Part shown: piece by piece, positions 16,519 to 26,195 of the stretch
Layout of the letters: every line of letters begins with the position of its first letter
Numbering within the stretch: position 1 is the stretch's first letter
Source: DATEOR01 sp963766725
Lineage (GTDB): Bacteria; Actinomycetota; Thermoleophilia; Gaiellales; Gaiellaceae
Length of the DNA stretch: 64,000 nt
Assembly: GCA_963766725.1 (NCBI GenBank)
Contig: CAVYBK010000001.1
Coordinates: 186,001 to 250,000 of the forward strand
Direction of reading: 5' to 3'
The notes under the pieces: model-generated
Database searches by the model: none
The model's input: only the letters and a program-made list of their open reading frames with translations
What the model was told of the DNA's origin: nothing
Program-made: the position numbers and the translations under genes

Positions 16519-18230
16519 GTGTTGAGGAAAGCTGTCTTTCTCGCGGTCGTCGCGGCGGCCGCGTTTCCATCTGCGGCACCGGCCGTTCAGCTCGCGCCGC
16601 GAGTCGTCTACAAGCGCGAGGTACGCACGATCGGTGGGGAGCGCGTCGTCGTGCACGTGCTCAAGGCACCGAAGCCGGGCGGTCTCTACGACCTGAAGCC
16701 CGTCCTCTCCAACGGGCTCGTCACCGGCCGCGAGACCGTGTCGTCGATGCAGCGTCGGTTGTCGAGCCGCGCGACCCTCGCGGGGATCAACGGCGATCTC
16801 TTCAACTGGGGGAGCGGGCGCCCGAGTGGCATCTTCCTTCGCAGGAATCTTCTCTCGACGCGGGCCTTGCCCAACCGCTCGAGCCTCGGCATCGGGGTGG
16901 ACGGGCTCCTCCGCACCGGCTTCATCCGCTACACCGGCACGTGGCAGTTCGGGTCGAACAAGCTCCGAACCCTGCGCGAGTTCAACCATCCGCTCGAGCA
17001 GGACCGCGGCGTCGTCCTCTACTCGCCGACCTGGGGGCCGAGGACGCCGCGCGTCCGCGGCGCGCGCGAGATCGTCCTCTCGCATGTGGCGCCGGTCCGC
17101 CCGAACAAGGATCTCGTCGGGAGGGTCGTCCTGCGCTCCTGGAGCACCCATCACCAGATCCCTGCTGGAGGCGCGGTGCTGCAGGCATCGGGCGACCTGC
17201 GCAAGATCCTTCTCGAGGACGCCAAGCTCGGCCACTGGGTCAAGCTGCACGTCAGCCTCACACCGTGGTGGTCGGACGTGAAGGACGCGATCGGTGGCGG
17301 CCCCCGGCTCGTCACCGGCGGCGTGCCCGTCTTCCAGGCCGGCGAGGCATTCCTCTCCTCGCAGCTCCTTCCGCGGAACCCGAGGACTGCGATCGGCCAG
17401 CTCTCGAACGGCCGCATCCTCATGGTCGCAGTCGACGGCCGTGCGTCGTGGAGCGCCGGAGTGACGAACTCGCAGCTGGCGCGACTCATGGCTGACCTCG
17501 GCGCGCAGACCGCGATGGGGCTCGACGCGGGGGGCTCCACGACGATGGCCTTTGACGGCCAGGTCCTCAACCATCCGTCGGACGGCGGCGAGCGCGCGGT
17601 CGCGCGACTCGCTCATGGTCTTCTACTACGGCATCTACGCCCGGAAGCCGCGGCTTCCGCTCTACTCGCCGAACGGCGACGGGGTCGCACGACCTCCAGC
17701 GCCTCTACGCGAAGGTCGTTCGCCGCTCGCAGGTCAGCCTCAGGCTCGTGCGCGCGTCGGACGGTCACGTTGCCTGGAGCTCGACAGGGACGCGGCGACG
17801 CGGCACCGTCGTCAAGAGCCTCACCCGGAACCTCGCCGACGGCAAGTGGCGCTGGGTCGCGTCGGCGACGGACACCAAGGGACGCACGAGCGAGATGAGC
17901 CGCACGTTTGTCACGAACTCCACGCTTGGCTACCTCAGGCTCTCGCGCAGCATCCTGCGCCCGACGCGTCACGGGGGCAGCCTCGGCATCTCCTTCCGCC
18001 AGGCGCGAGAGGCGGACGTCAAGGTGACGATCCGGACGGCCTCGGGACGGGTCGTCCGCCGTCTGCGCTCCGACCACCTCGGCACGGGCCGGCACTCCAT
18101 GGCCTGGAACGTGAAGAACGACAGCGGCAAGGTCGTGCGTGACGGGCGCTATCTCGTCCGCGTGCGAGCGGTGAACTCCATCGGTCCGGTCGCGCTCGTG
18201 AAGCCGGTTACCGTGCGCCGCCGCTTCTAG
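16519..18230 (+). CDS. Secreted phosphodiester glycosidase-like protein with FlgD-type C-terminus, frameshifted
   Basis: An exported protein of about 570 residues after repair. A signal peptide (about 20 residues ending APA) leads to a NAGPA-type phosphodiester glycosidase domain: LAGINGDLFNWGSGRPSGIF, GGGPRLVTGGV, RTAIGQLSNGRILMVAVDGR and the typical MGLDAGGSTTMAFDG. Two +1 frame breaks follow, at about 17595-17605 (ERAVA to DSLMVFYYGIYARK) and 17685-17695 (SPNGDGVA to DLQRLYAKVV). The C-terminal part (SMAWNVKNDSGKVVRDGRY) is a FlgD Ig-like domain that is often found on surface proteins. Start GTG 16519 or TTG 16522. The domain is known to cut sugar-phosphodiester links or act on exopolysaccharide; the substrate is unknown. 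Confidence 0.75.
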
Positions 18231-18253
18231 TCCAGGCGCTCGGCGGGCGCAAC

Positions 18254-18259
18254 TACACT
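18254..18259 (+). promoter_or_regulatory. Putative -10 element (TACACT) of a leaderless dedA-like transcript
   Basis: TACACT ends seven bases before the ATG at 18267. There is no good ribosome binding site between them, as expected for a transcript that begins at the start codon. Pattern-based inference. Confidence 0.35.
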
Positions 18260-18266
18260 CGCCGGA

Positions 18267-18935
18267 ATGACCGAGACGATCACCTCGGCGATCGGCGATT
18301 ACGGCCTCTATGCCGTGTTCGGCCTCATGCTCGTGGACGCCGTCTTTCCGGCCGCGAGCGAGCTCGTGATGCTCTATGCGGGAGCGGTGGCTGCGGGCGC
18401 CTTCGCCGGCCACACCGTCACGCTCTTCGGAACGGAGATCGAGTCGACCTTGTGGGCCTACATCGCCATGGCGACCGCCGGCACGCTGGGCTACCTCATC
18501 GGCTCCCTCATCGGGTGGGCGATCGGCTTCTACGGAGGGCGGCCGTTCCTGGAACGGCGCGGAAGCTGGGTGCACCTGACGCCCGAGCGGCTCGACCGCG
18601 CCGAAGCGTGGTTCGCCCGCTACGGAGACTGGGCGGTGCTCCTCGGACGGGTCATGCCCGTGGTGCGGTCATTCATCTCGATCCCGGCCGGCGTGCTCGA
18701 GATGCCGGTCGTCCGCTACACGGTGCTGACCGCGATCGGCTCCGCGGTCTGGTGCTTCGGCATCGCCGGCGCCGGAGTCGCGCTCGGGTCGAGCTGGGAG
18801 CACTTCCACGAGAACTGGCGCTATGCCGACTACGCGGTCGTCTTCCTCGTCGTTCTCGGAGTCGGCTACGGGGCCTTCAAGCTCCTGCGCAGACGGGCGC
18901 GGCGCAGGGCAATCCAGAGCCCCACCGAAGGGTAG
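18267..18935 (+). CDS. DedA-family membrane protein
   Basis: A 222-residue polytopic protein of the DedA/VTT family, which includes undecaprenyl-phosphate and phospholipid flippases. The family motif is visible as LLGRVMPVVRSFISIPAGVLEM, with the conserved Arg pair and the Gly. Acidic Glu near residue 32 (PAASELVML) sits in the first re-entrant hairpin. About four membrane helices and a basic C-terminal tail (RRRARRRA). It lies between a secreted glycosidase and a sugar-nucleotide pair, so recycling of the undecaprenyl carrier for glycan assembly is a reasonable guess. Confidence 0.82.
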   Translation: MTETITSAIGDYGLYAVFGLMLVDAVFPAASELVMLYAGAVAAGAFAGHTVTLFGTEIESTLWAYIAMATAGTLGYLIGSLIGWAIGFYGGRPFLERRGSWVHLTPERLDRAEAWFARYGDWAVLLGRVMPVVRSFISIPAGVLEMPVVRYTVLTAIGSAVWCFGIAGAGVALGSSWEHFHENWRYADYAVVFLVVLGVGYGAFKLLRRRARRRAIQSPTEG

Positions 18936-18938
18936 AGT
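18933..18938 (+). promoter_or_regulatory. Putative -10 element (TAGAGT) of a leaderless aminotransferase transcript
   Basis: TAGAGT overlaps the dedA-like stop codon (TAG at 18933-18935) and ends six bases before the GTG at 18945. No Shine-Dalgarno sequence is present. Same layout as at 7079 and 32257. Confidence 0.4.
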
Positions 18939-18944
18939 GGCCCC

Positions 18945-20036
18945 GTGGCGATCCCGTTGACGGACGTGAGGGCGCAGTATGCGCCGCTCCTCGACGAGCT
19001 GAAGGACAGGATCGCCGAGGTCCTCGACTCCGGCAGCTTCATCCTCGGGCCCGAGGTGAAGGCGTTCGAGGAGGAGGCCGCGCGCTTCCTCGGCGCCGGA
19101 GACGCCGTCGGCGTCGCCAACGGCACCGACGCGCTCGTCATCGTCCTTGACGCGCTCGGAGTCGGCCCCGGCGACGAGGTCGTCTGCCCGTCCTTCACCT
19201 TCTACGCCACGGCCGAGTCGATCGCCCGCCGCGGCGCGACGCCCGTCTTCGCCGACATCGACCCGGCCACGCTCAACCTCGACCCAGCGGACGTAGGCAC
19301 GAAGATGTCGGAGCGGACGAAGGCAATCCTTCCCGTCCACCTGTTCGGCCGCCCGTGCGATCCCGCGGCGCTTCCCGACGGCGTGCCGGTCGTGGAGGAC
19401 GCGGCGCAGGCCTTCGGCGCGAAGGTGGGAGACCGCCGCGCCGGCTCCCTCGCGGCCGCGGCGACGTTCAGCTTCTACCCGACGAAGAACCTGTTCGGGC
19501 TCGGCGACGGCGGGCTCGTCACGACCGCCGACTCCGAGCTCGCGGATCGCGTCCGGCTCCTCCGCTTCCACGGGTCGCGCGACAAGCAGACGTTCGACGC
19601 GGTCGGCTACAACTCGCGCCTGGACGAGCTCCAGGCGGCGGCGCTCCGCATCTTTCTCCGTCACGTCGACGAGTGGAACGAGGGCCGGCGCGCCGCGGCG
19701 GCGCGCTACGCCGAGCTGGGTCTCGGCGACGTCTGTGAGCTGCCCGCCGACGAGCCCGGCCACGTCTACCACATGTACGTCGTCCGCACGGACGAGCGCG
19801 AGCGGCTGACCGCTGCGCTCGACCAGGCCGGCATCGGCTGGGCCGCGTACTACACGACGCCCCTCCACCTCCAGCCCGCCCTCGCCGAGCTCGGCTACGA
19901 GCAGGGGAGCCTGCCCGAGACCGAGCGGGCCGCCCGGGAGACCCTCGCGCTCCCGATCTGGCCCGCCATCTCGCGGGAGCAGCAGGAGCGGGTCGTCGAG
20001 TGCCTGCGGGCGGCCTCGACCGAGAAGGCCGCCTGA
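18945..20036 (+). CDS. DegT/DnrJ/EryC1-family sugar aminotransferase
   Basis: A 363-residue PLP enzyme that transaminates keto-sugar nucleotides. The N-terminus (IPLTDVRAQYAPL) is typical, as are GVANGTDALVI, EDAAQAFGA and the PLP lysine in FSFYPTKNLFGLGDGG. C-terminal text (TPLHLQPALAELGY, LPETERAARETLALPI) matches the family. Its stop overlaps the start of the NDP-sugar dehydratase gene. PglF/PglE-like pairing is implied: the dehydratase forms a 4-keto-6-deoxy sugar and this enzyme adds the amino group. The exact sugar is not known. Confidence 0.9.
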   Translation: MAIPLTDVRAQYAPLLDELKDRIAEVLDSGSFILGPEVKAFEEEAARFLGAGDAVGVANGTDALVIVLDALGVGPGDEVVCPSFTFYATAESIARRGATPVFADIDPATLNLDPADVGTKMSERTKAILPVHLFGRPCDPAALPDGVPVVEDAAQAFGAKVGDRRAGSLAAAATFSFYPTKNLFGLGDGGLVTTADSELADRVRLLRFHGSRDKQTFDAVGYNSRLDELQAAALRIFLRHVDEWNEGRRAAAARYAELGLGDVCELPADEPGHVYHMYVVRTDERERLTAALDQAGIGWAAYYTTPLHLQPALAELGYEQGSLPETERAARETLALPIWPAISREQQERVVECLRAASTEKAA

Positions 20037-21916
20037 TGCGAACGCTCAACCGGCACCGGCTGTGGCAGGCGGTCGTGGACTCGGGGCTCGTCGCCCTGGC
20101 GTGGATCCTCGCCTTCAACATCCGCTTCGACTACGGCGTTCCGCCGCGCTACCAGCCGTTCCTCGACTTCGACGTGATCCTCGTCGTCGTCGGCGTGAAG
20201 ATCCTCACCTTCATCGTCTTCGGCCTGTACGACCACTGGTGGCGCTACGTCTCGATCCGCGACATCTGGCGCTCCCTGCTGGCGGTCACCGTCGCGTCCG
20301 TCATCGCGGTCACCGCGCTCTATTTCTGGAACCCCGTGCCGGGCTTCAGGCTCCCGCGCGGGATCATCGTCATCGACTGGCTGATCCTGCTCGGGCTCGT
20401 CGCGGGCACCCGCCTCGCCGCGCGGACGATCTTCGAGCGCCCGGGCCGGCGGCGGCTCGTCTCGCGGGGGCGAGACGTGCTCGTCGTGGGAGCCGGCGAC
20501 GCGGGCCAGCTCATCCTCCGCGAGATGCTGAAGAACCCGAACCTCGGCTACTCGCCGACCGGGCTCGTCGACGACGATCCCCGCAAGAAGAACCTGCGCC
20601 TCCACGGGGTCCGGGTGCTCGGCACGACCGACGACCTGGCGCACCTCCTTCGCGACAACCGCCCGGACGAGGTCATCATCGCGATCCCTTCCGCGGCGGG
20701 CGAGACGCGGCAGCGGATCGTGAACGAGTGCCGCGACGTCGGCGTCCCGGTCAAGACCCTGCCCGCCGTGCACGAGCTCATCTCCGGCGACCTCAACCTC
20801 GCGCGCCAGCTCCGCGAGGTGCAGGTGGAGGACGTGCTCGGGCGCGAGGCCGTCGAGCTCGACCTCGCCTCGATCGCCTCCTACGTCACCGGCGAGACCG
20901 TCCTCGTCACCGGCGCGGGCGGCTCGATCGGCTCCGAGCTCTGCCGGCAGATCGCAGCGCTCGGCGCCGACCGCATCATCCTCGTCGACCACACGGAGAA
21001 CGCGCTCGTCGACATCGAGCGCGAGCTCGCCTACGAGCGCCGCTTCAACTCCACGGTTCCCGTCCTCGCCGACGTGAAGAACCGCCCCAAGATGCGGCGC
21101 ACGTTCGACCGCTTCCGGCCCGGGGTCGTCTTCCACGCGGCCGCCTACAAACACGTGCCACTGATGGAGGCAAACCCGGTCGAGTCGGTCCGGAACAACG
21201 TGTTCGGCACCGGCGTGGTCGCCGAGGTCGCCTCCGAGTTCGGCTGCAAGCGCTTCGTCCTCGTCTCGACGGACAAGGCGGTGAACCCGAAGAACGTCCT
21301 CGGGCAGACGAAGGCGCTCTGCGAGTGGATCGCCGAGGCGGCTGCCGCGCGCGAGCACAACGGCACGCAGTTCATCTCGGTCCGCTTCGGCAATGTGCTC
21401 GGCTCGTCGGGAAGCGTGATCCCGCTCTTCCGCCGCCAGATCGCGCGCGGCGGCCCGGTGACCGTGACGCACCCCGAGATGACGCGCTACTTCATGACGA
21501 TCCCGGAAGCCGTCCAGCTGATCATCCAGGCCGGCGCGATCGGGGAGAGCGGCGAGATCTACGTGCTCGACATGGGTCCGCCCGTCAGGATCATCGATCT
21601 CGCGCACAACATGATCCGCCTCTCCGGCAAGGAGCCCGACGTGGATGTCGAGGTGGACTTCATCGGCGTGCGCCCGGGCGAGAAGCTGCACGAGGAGCTA
21701 TGGGCGAAGGACGAGGAAGTCGAGCCCACCACTCACCCGAAGATCCTGCGCTGCAACAGCATGCCCGTGGATCCGTCCTGGCTCGAGGACGAGCTCGCCG
21801 AGCTCGAGCGCCTCGTCGAAGCGGGCGAGACACTGGACGTCGTCAACCGCCTCGGGGTGATGGTGCGCGCGCCGCAGCGTGTGTCGGCCGAGGCGCCGGC
21901 GCCCGAGCCGGCCTAG
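20036..21916 (+). CDS. Membrane-bound UDP-GlcNAc-4,6-dehydratase-like protein (PglF/CapD/WbpM family)
   Basis: A 626-residue protein with four N-terminal membrane helices (about residues 12-130), an inner Rossmann-like region starting LVVGAGDAGQLILREML, and a large SDR domain beginning VLVTGAGGSIGSELCRQI. The catalytic region includes STDKAVNPKNVLGQTK, and RFGNVLGSSGSVIPLF is typical. The enzyme likely makes UDP-4-keto-6-deoxy-HexNAc at the membrane for the aminotransferase encoded upstream (ATG at 20036 overlaps that stop). It ends with a Pro/Ala-rich tail. A strong hairpin follows directly. No frameshift. Confidence 0.9.
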   Translation: MRTLNRHRLWQAVVDSGLVALAWILAFNIRFDYGVPPRYQPFLDFDVILVVVGVKILTFIVFGLYDHWWRYVSIRDIWRSLLAVTVASVIAVTALYFWNPVPGFRLPRGIIVIDWLILLGLVAGTRLAARTIFERPGRRRLVSRGRDVLVVGAGDAGQLILREMLKNPNLGYSPTGLVDDDPRKKNLRLHGVRVLGTTDDLAHLLRDNRPDEVIIAIPSAAGETRQRIVNECRDVGVPVKTLPAVHELISGDLNLARQLREVQVEDVLGREAVELDLASIASYVTGETVLVTGAGGSIGSELCRQIAALGADRIILVDHTENALVDIERELAYERRFNSTVPVLADVKNRPKMRRTFDRFRPGVVFHAAAYKHVPLMEANPVESVRNNVFGTGVVAEVASEFGCKRFVLVSTDKAVNPKNVLGQTKALCEWIAEAAAAREHNGTQFISVRFGNVLGSSGSVIPLFRRQIARGGPVTVTHPEMTRYFMTIPEAVQLIIQAGAIGESGEIYVLDMGPPVRIIDLAHNMIRLSGKEPDVDVEVDFIGVRPGEKLHEELWAKDEEVEPTTHPKILRCNSMPVDPSWLEDELAELERLVEAGETLDVVNRLGVMVRAPQRVSAEAPAPEPA

Positions 21917-21923
21917 AGACGAC

Positions 21924-21947
21924 GAGGGCCGGCGGTGGCCGGCCCTC
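21924..21947. terminator. Hairpin between converging genes (bidirectional terminator)
   Basis: GAGGGCCGGC (21924-21933), loop GGTG, GCCGGCCCTC (21938-21947): a perfect ten-base stem eight bases after the dehydratase stop and 23 bases beyond the stop of the converging phosphatase gene. No T-run follows, which is common in high-GC actinobacteria. Confidence 0.7.
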
Positions 21948-21970
21948 GCATCGTTCGCTTCGATCCGCTG

Positions 21971-23272
21971 CTAGCGGTCGTACGGCTGGTTGAAGTTCCC
22001 GCCCGTCCGCTGGATCGCGATCACCCTGCTCTGGAACGGCGGGTCGGCCTGCACCGAGAGGTACATGATCCTGTTGTCGTTCGAGAACCACATACCCGTC
22101 GGCTCGAACCGGTTCGGGAGCGTCGCGAAGAGCTCCAGGTTCTCCGCGCCGGTCTCGCCGCGCGGAAGCAGCCAGACCTCGTTCGCGCCACCCGTGCCCG
22201 GCTGTGCGAAGTCGGCCGAGCCGTGGTCTTCCATGATGAAGAGGTCGCCCGCATCCGTGAAGCGGATGTTGTCGGGACGCGCCATCCGGGCGAAGCTGCC
22301 CGCGACGATGATCTGCCCGTGCACCGTTTCCTGGCTGAGGTCGGTGAGCTTCCAGACGTTGCCCGGATTGGGCAGGGCGCCCGACTCGGTGAAGACGACC
22401 GCATCGCCGGAAGCGGCGGTGAGCATTCCCTCGGCCTTCTCGAACGAGTTCGCCGCGGTCGCCGGCCCGGCACGCGCGACCATGTCCGCCTCGGCGTTGA
22501 ACGGGTCGAGCGGGCCGACCCAGTGGCCTGAGTTAGTCGCCCGGTCGAAGACGAGGCCGTACAGGCTTCCGGTCGTCAGGTCGTTCGCCCGGTCGGGCAC
22601 GAACTTGAACAGGTACTGGTAGTTCCCACGATCGTTGGTCAGGTACCAGTTCTTGCCGACCCGGGCTTCCTGCTCGTGGCTGAAGCGGCCCATGCCCGTG
22701 AGCCGCGTCTCGGCTCCCGTGGCGGGGTCGATCTCCCAGACCCAGCCGGAGAGCTTGTCGGGGTCGTTCAGGAACGGGAACTCCTCGTTCGTCAGGTACG
22801 TGTTCCACGGCGTCTTCGCGCCGGCACAGTTGTCATGAAGGCCGGTCGTGATCAGCTCGCGCCTGAGGACAGTGACCCCGTCCTTCGCCAGCACGATTCG
22901 CGAGACCGAGCCCGAGCCGTCCGAGTCACCGTCGCCGGCGGTCTGCTCCGGGACGGCGCATTTGCCCGCGTCGCCCTGAAAGTCGCCGGGCCGCGGTTGC
23001 GTCAGCTCGTGGTTCGAGATGAGCCACGTCTCGTCGCCGGCGCTGAAGACGACGTTCGCGTCGAAGTCCTCCGGCATCGGGAACGTCCCGCCGCTCTCCG
23101 TCGAGGTGACGGAATCGGTACACCCCGTCGAGATGATCGTGTACGTGAAGCCACCGGCCAGGTTGATGACCGGGTCGCCGGTCCCGACCGGGCCGGGCGG
23201 GTCTGCCACGGCTGTGGCTGTCGCCATGAGCACGGTCGCGACGGCGGCCAGTGCAAGCAACGCTCGTCTCAT
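21971..23272 (-). CDS. Secreted PhoX-like phosphatase (DUF839)
   Basis: A 433-residue exported protein with a cleavable signal peptide (about 24 residues, cut after AVA). PhoX family text: VFSAGDETWLISNHE, the Cys-bearing CAGAKTPWNTYLTNEE, MGRFSHEQEARV, FTDAGDLFIMEDH and RFEPTGMWFSNDNRIMYLSVQ. PhoX enzymes hold iron and calcium and hydrolyse phosphate esters outside the cell; the conserved Cys and acidic residues are in place. A GGGGAGG ribosome binding site precedes the ATG, and AGTCTA (23309-23314; TAGACT on the coding strand) could be its -10. It would free phosphate from organic esters. Confidence 0.82.
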   Translation of the reverse strand: MRRALLALAAVATVLMATATAVADPPGPVGTGDPVINLAGGFTYTIISTGCTDSVTSTESGGTFPMPEDFDANVVFSAGDETWLISNHELTQPRPGDFQGDAGKCAVPEQTAGDGDSDGSGSVSRIVLAKDGVTVLRRELITTGLHDNCAGAKTPWNTYLTNEEFPFLNDPDKLSGWVWEIDPATGAETRLTGMGRFSHEQEARVGKNWYLTNDRGNYQYLFKFVPDRANDLTTGSLYGLVFDRATNSGHWVGPLDPFNAEADMVARAGPATAANSFEKAEGMLTAASGDAVVFTESGALPNPGNVWKLTDLSQETVHGQIIVAGSFARMARPDNIRFTDAGDLFIMEDHGSADFAQPGTGGANEVWLLPRGETGAENLELFATLPNRFEPTGMWFSNDNRIMYLSVQADPPFQSRVIAIQRTGGNFNQPYDR

Positions 23273-23311
23273 GCCTACCTCCCCTGTAGGTCGAAGTCCC
23301 AGCGCGGCAGT

Positions 23312-24313
23312 CTAAACGGGCATCAGCAGTTCGAGCATCTGTGCCGGGTCGCGCCGCACGCGCTGCCCCTCGCCGCTCCGCTTCACGAGCTCGAGCGCGC
23401 GCGGGTCCGTGAGCGGACGGAGCCTGCCCTCGCGGATCAGCGCCTCGTCGACGCCCCCGAGCCGGCCTCCGTACGTGGTGTAGACGGGGATGCCGAGCGC
23501 GGCCGCCTCGCGGTTCATCGTCCCGCCCGCGGAGACGACGAGATCGGCGAACGCGATCAGGCTCTGCGCGTCCACGGCGCCGTCGGGGACGATCACGGAC
23601 GGGAGCTCGAGGCCGCGCACGTAGTCCCGCTGCTCGTCCGTGCGGGGGAGGACGACCGCATGCACGTTCTCGTGGCTGCCGAGGAACGTGAGCACCTGCG
23701 GGAAGAGCGGGTTCGACTTGCGGTGGTAGAGCGAGACGTCCGGCGGCGTCCGCACGACGACCAGGATTCGCTCCAGGTCGACCCCGAGCTCGGTGAGGAC
23801 TTCCGGGCGAGGCTCGAAGTCCGAGAGGTAGTACTCCTCCTTGAGCCCCGGGTACTGCCGCAGCTTCGGCGGGTGGACGCCGTAGCGCTCGAGCCGCTCG
23901 GCGGGGATCGCGTCGGGCACGACGACGAAGGTCGCCGCGCGGCAGCCCAGCTGGTGCTGCACGGTCGCGAACTCGTAGTCGAAGGTCGTCGAGCTCGGGA
24001 TGCCGAGCGCGCGCGCGGTCAGCGTCAGGTGGTGTGAGCCGTGGGCGAGCGCCGCGTCGAAGTGCCTGCCTCGCGCCCAGCGCCGCAGCTTGGACATGCG
24101 CGTCACCATCGTCGCGAGCTTGCCGACGCGGGATCGGCCGCCGTGGTGGCCGATCAACTCCGCCTCGATGCCGTGCTGCTCGAGGAGCTGGACGGTCTGC
24201 GCGTAGTCGCGGGCCGTGACCTCGACCTCGTCACCGCGCTCGCGCATGAGTGCGATCAGCGGCCGGAACACCAGCACATGGGCCGGTGCCGTGATGTCCA
24301 CCCAGATCTTCAC
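23312..24313 (-). CDS. DUF354-family glycosyltransferase-like protein
   Basis: About 333 residues with a GT-B-type arrangement. N-terminal text KIWVDITAPAHVLVFRPLI is typical of DUF354, and the C-terminal half has VSAGGTMNREAAALGIPVYTTYGG, a nucleotide-sugar binding-like stretch. DUF354 proteins are related to UDP-GlcNAc 2-epimerases and MurG-type transferases, and commonly occur in glycan clusters. The GTG start at 24313 overlaps the stop of the asparagine-synthase-like gene (GTGA), so the two are probably coupled. Function in the same sugar pathway is inferred. Confidence 0.75.
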   Translation of the reverse strand: MKIWVDITAPAHVLVFRPLIALMRERGDEVEVTARDYAQTVQLLEQHGIEAELIGHHGGRSRVGKLATMVTRMSKLRRWARGRHFDAALAHGSHHLTLTARALGIPSSTTFDYEFATVQHQLGCRAATFVVVPDAIPAERLERYGVHPPKLRQYPGLKEEYYLSDFEPRPEVLTELGVDLERILVVVRTPPDVSLYHRKSNPLFPQVLTFLGSHENVHAVVLPRTDEQRDYVRGLELPSVIVPDGAVDAQSLIAFADLVVSAGGTMNREAAALGIPVYTTYGGRLGGVDEALIREGRLRPLTDPRALELVKRSGEGQRVRRDPAQMLELLMPV

Positions 24314-26184
24314 GCGGCGACGGCTGCGGGCTTGGCGGCCACCTGCTCGTGCCAGAGCGTGAACGTGAGGAGGCCCCAGAGCTGGCGGGAGAGGTCTTCT
24401 CGCCCGGCCACGTGGTCGTCGAGCAAGCGGCGCACGGTCTCCGGCCGGAAGAAGCCCTGGCGGCGGAGCGTCTCCTCCGACAGCACCTCGCGCGCGAAGG
24501 GAACGAGCGGTCCCCGAAGCCAGGCCGCCGCGGGGATGGAGAAGCCGCGCTTCCGTCCCGAGACGACCGAGTCCGGGAGGAGCGGCGCGACGGCCTTGCG
24601 CAGCAGGCGCTTCTTCGAGAAGCCGCGGACCTTGAGGCGCGTCGGGAGGGCGAGCGCGAGGGTGGCGACAACGGGGTCGAGATAGGGGACGCGAGCCTCG
24701 AGGGAGTGCGCCATGCTCGCCCGGTCGGTCTTCACGAGCAGGTCGTCGACGAGGTAGATGCCGAGGTCGACGTCCTGCAGGCGCGCGAGCTCCTCGGCGC
24801 CTTCCGTCTCCGCGTAACGCGCCCGATAGACGTCGAGCGGGTCGGAGCTGCCGCGTCGGTCGGGCTCGAGCAGGGCCGCGCGCGCCTCTGGCGAGAAGAT
24901 CTCCTTCCAGCCGTGGTGGCGCTCGAGCGGTGGGAGGTGCGCCGCCCGGACGAAGCGCTTCGCCCGGTAGTCGAGGCTCGCCCTGGCGGAGGAGCTCGGC
25001 AGGCGCTCGACGAGCGGCCGTGCCGCTCGAGCCAGCGGCCCGATCTTCGGCGCCAGCAGGTCGGCGACGTAGGTGTGGTAGCCGCCGAAGAGCTCGTCGC
25101 CCCCCTCGCCGGAGAGCGCCACCTTCACATCGCGCGCGGCGAGCTCCGAGACGAGATAGGTGGGCAGCGCCGAGGAGTCCGCGAACGGCTCGTCGAAGGC
25201 CTCTGCGAGCTTCGGCAGGAGCTCGGTCGCGTCGGGCCGCACGACGAGCTCGTGGTGGTCGGTGTCGTAGAGCTCGGCGACCTTGCGCGCATCCGCGAGC
25301 TCGTCGAAGGAGCCCTCTTCGAAGCCGATCGAGAACGTCTGCACCCGCTTGCCGCTTTCGAGTGCGGCAAGCGCCGCGAGCGCTCCCGAATCGACGCCGC
25401 CCGAGAGTAGGACGCCGACCGGCACGTCGGCGAGGAGATGCGCCCGCACCGAGTCTCGCAAGCGTGCGCGCAGCTCTTCGGCCAGTTCGTTCTCGTCTTC
25501 CGTCCGCACGTCGCCGGCCTGGACGGGGGCCGGACGCGCGTAGCGCTCCACTGTCGGCTCGCCCTCGCCTTCCCAGACGAGCATGTGGCCGGCAGGAAGC
25601 TTCTTCGTCCCCTCCCAGATCGAAAGCGGCGCCGGAATCGAGTTGAAGGCGAGGAAGGCCTCGAGGGCGTCGAGGTCGACCTCGCCGCGGGGGAGAGCCT
25701 TGAGCTCCGACGCGAAGGCGAGCGTGCCGCCTTCGGTCGAGTAGTACAGCGGCTTGATCCCGAAGGCGTCGCGGGCGAGCACGAGCCGCCGGCGCTTCGA
25801 GTCCCAGAGCGCGACCGCGAACATCCCGCGCAGCTCGCGGACGTAGTGCGGCCCGTACTCCTCGTAGAGGTGCAGGTGGACCTCGGTGTCGCTCGCCGTT
25901 CGGAAGCGATGCCCGCGCCGTTCGAGCGTCGCGCGCAGCTCGAGGTGGTTGTAGATCTCGCCGTTCTGGACGACCTGAATGGAGCCGTCCTCGTTCCCGA
26001 TGGGCTGGTCGCCGCCGGCGAGGTCGATGATGGAGAGACGGCGCGACGCCAGGGCGACCGGGCCGTCGACGAGCGTGCCCGCGCTGTCCGGGCCGCGGTG
26101 GCGCAGCGTCTCGTTCATGCCCTCGAGCGGCCCCGAGTCGACGGGGCTTCCGTCGAGCGAGGCGAGTCCGCAGATCCCGCACAT
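24310..26184 (-). CDS. Glutamine-dependent asparagine synthase-like amidotransferase
   Basis: A 624-residue AsnB-family protein. The N-terminal glutaminase domain starts at Cys2 (MCGICGLA) and shows RHRGPDSAG and QNGEIYNH. The C-terminal ATP-pyrophosphatase domain has the PP-loop LLSGGVDSGALAAL and the downstream LSGEGGDELFGGYHTY. Length is normal for the family. In glycan clusters such proteins often amidate sugar carboxylates rather than aspartate, and the tight link with DUF354 and a sugar transferase makes that role likely here. TAGACT on the coding strand (26198-26193) lies eight bases before the ATG and may be its -10. Free asparagine synthesis cannot be excluded. Confidence 0.85.
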   Translation of the reverse strand: MCGICGLASLDGSPVDSGPLEGMNETLRHRGPDSAGTLVDGPVALASRRLSIIDLAGGDQPIGNEDGSIQVVQNGEIYNHLELRATLERRGHRFRTASDTEVHLHLYEEYGPHYVRELRGMFAVALWDSKRRRLVLARDAFGIKPLYYSTEGGTLAFASELKALPRGEVDLDALEAFLAFNSIPAPLSIWEGTKKLPAGHMLVWEGEGEPTVERYARPAPVQAGDVRTEDENELAEELRARLRDSVRAHLLADVPVGVLLSGGVDSGALAALAALESGKRVQTFSIGFEEGSFDELADARKVAELYDTDHHELVVRPDATELLPKLAEAFDEPFADSSALPTYLVSELAARDVKVALSGEGGDELFGGYHTYVADLLAPKIGPLARAARPLVERLPSSSARASLDYRAKRFVRAAHLPPLERHHGWKEIFSPEARAALLEPDRRGSSDPLDVYRARYAETEGAEELARLQDVDLGIYLVDDLLVKTDRASMAHSLEARVPYLDPVVATLALALPTRLKVRGFSKKRLLRKAVAPLLPDSVVSGRKRGFSIPAAAWLRGPLVPFAREVLSEETLRRQGFFRPETVRRLLDDHVAGREDLSRQLWGLLTFTLWHEQVAAKPAAVAA

Positions 26185-26195
26185 GGCTCCTGAGT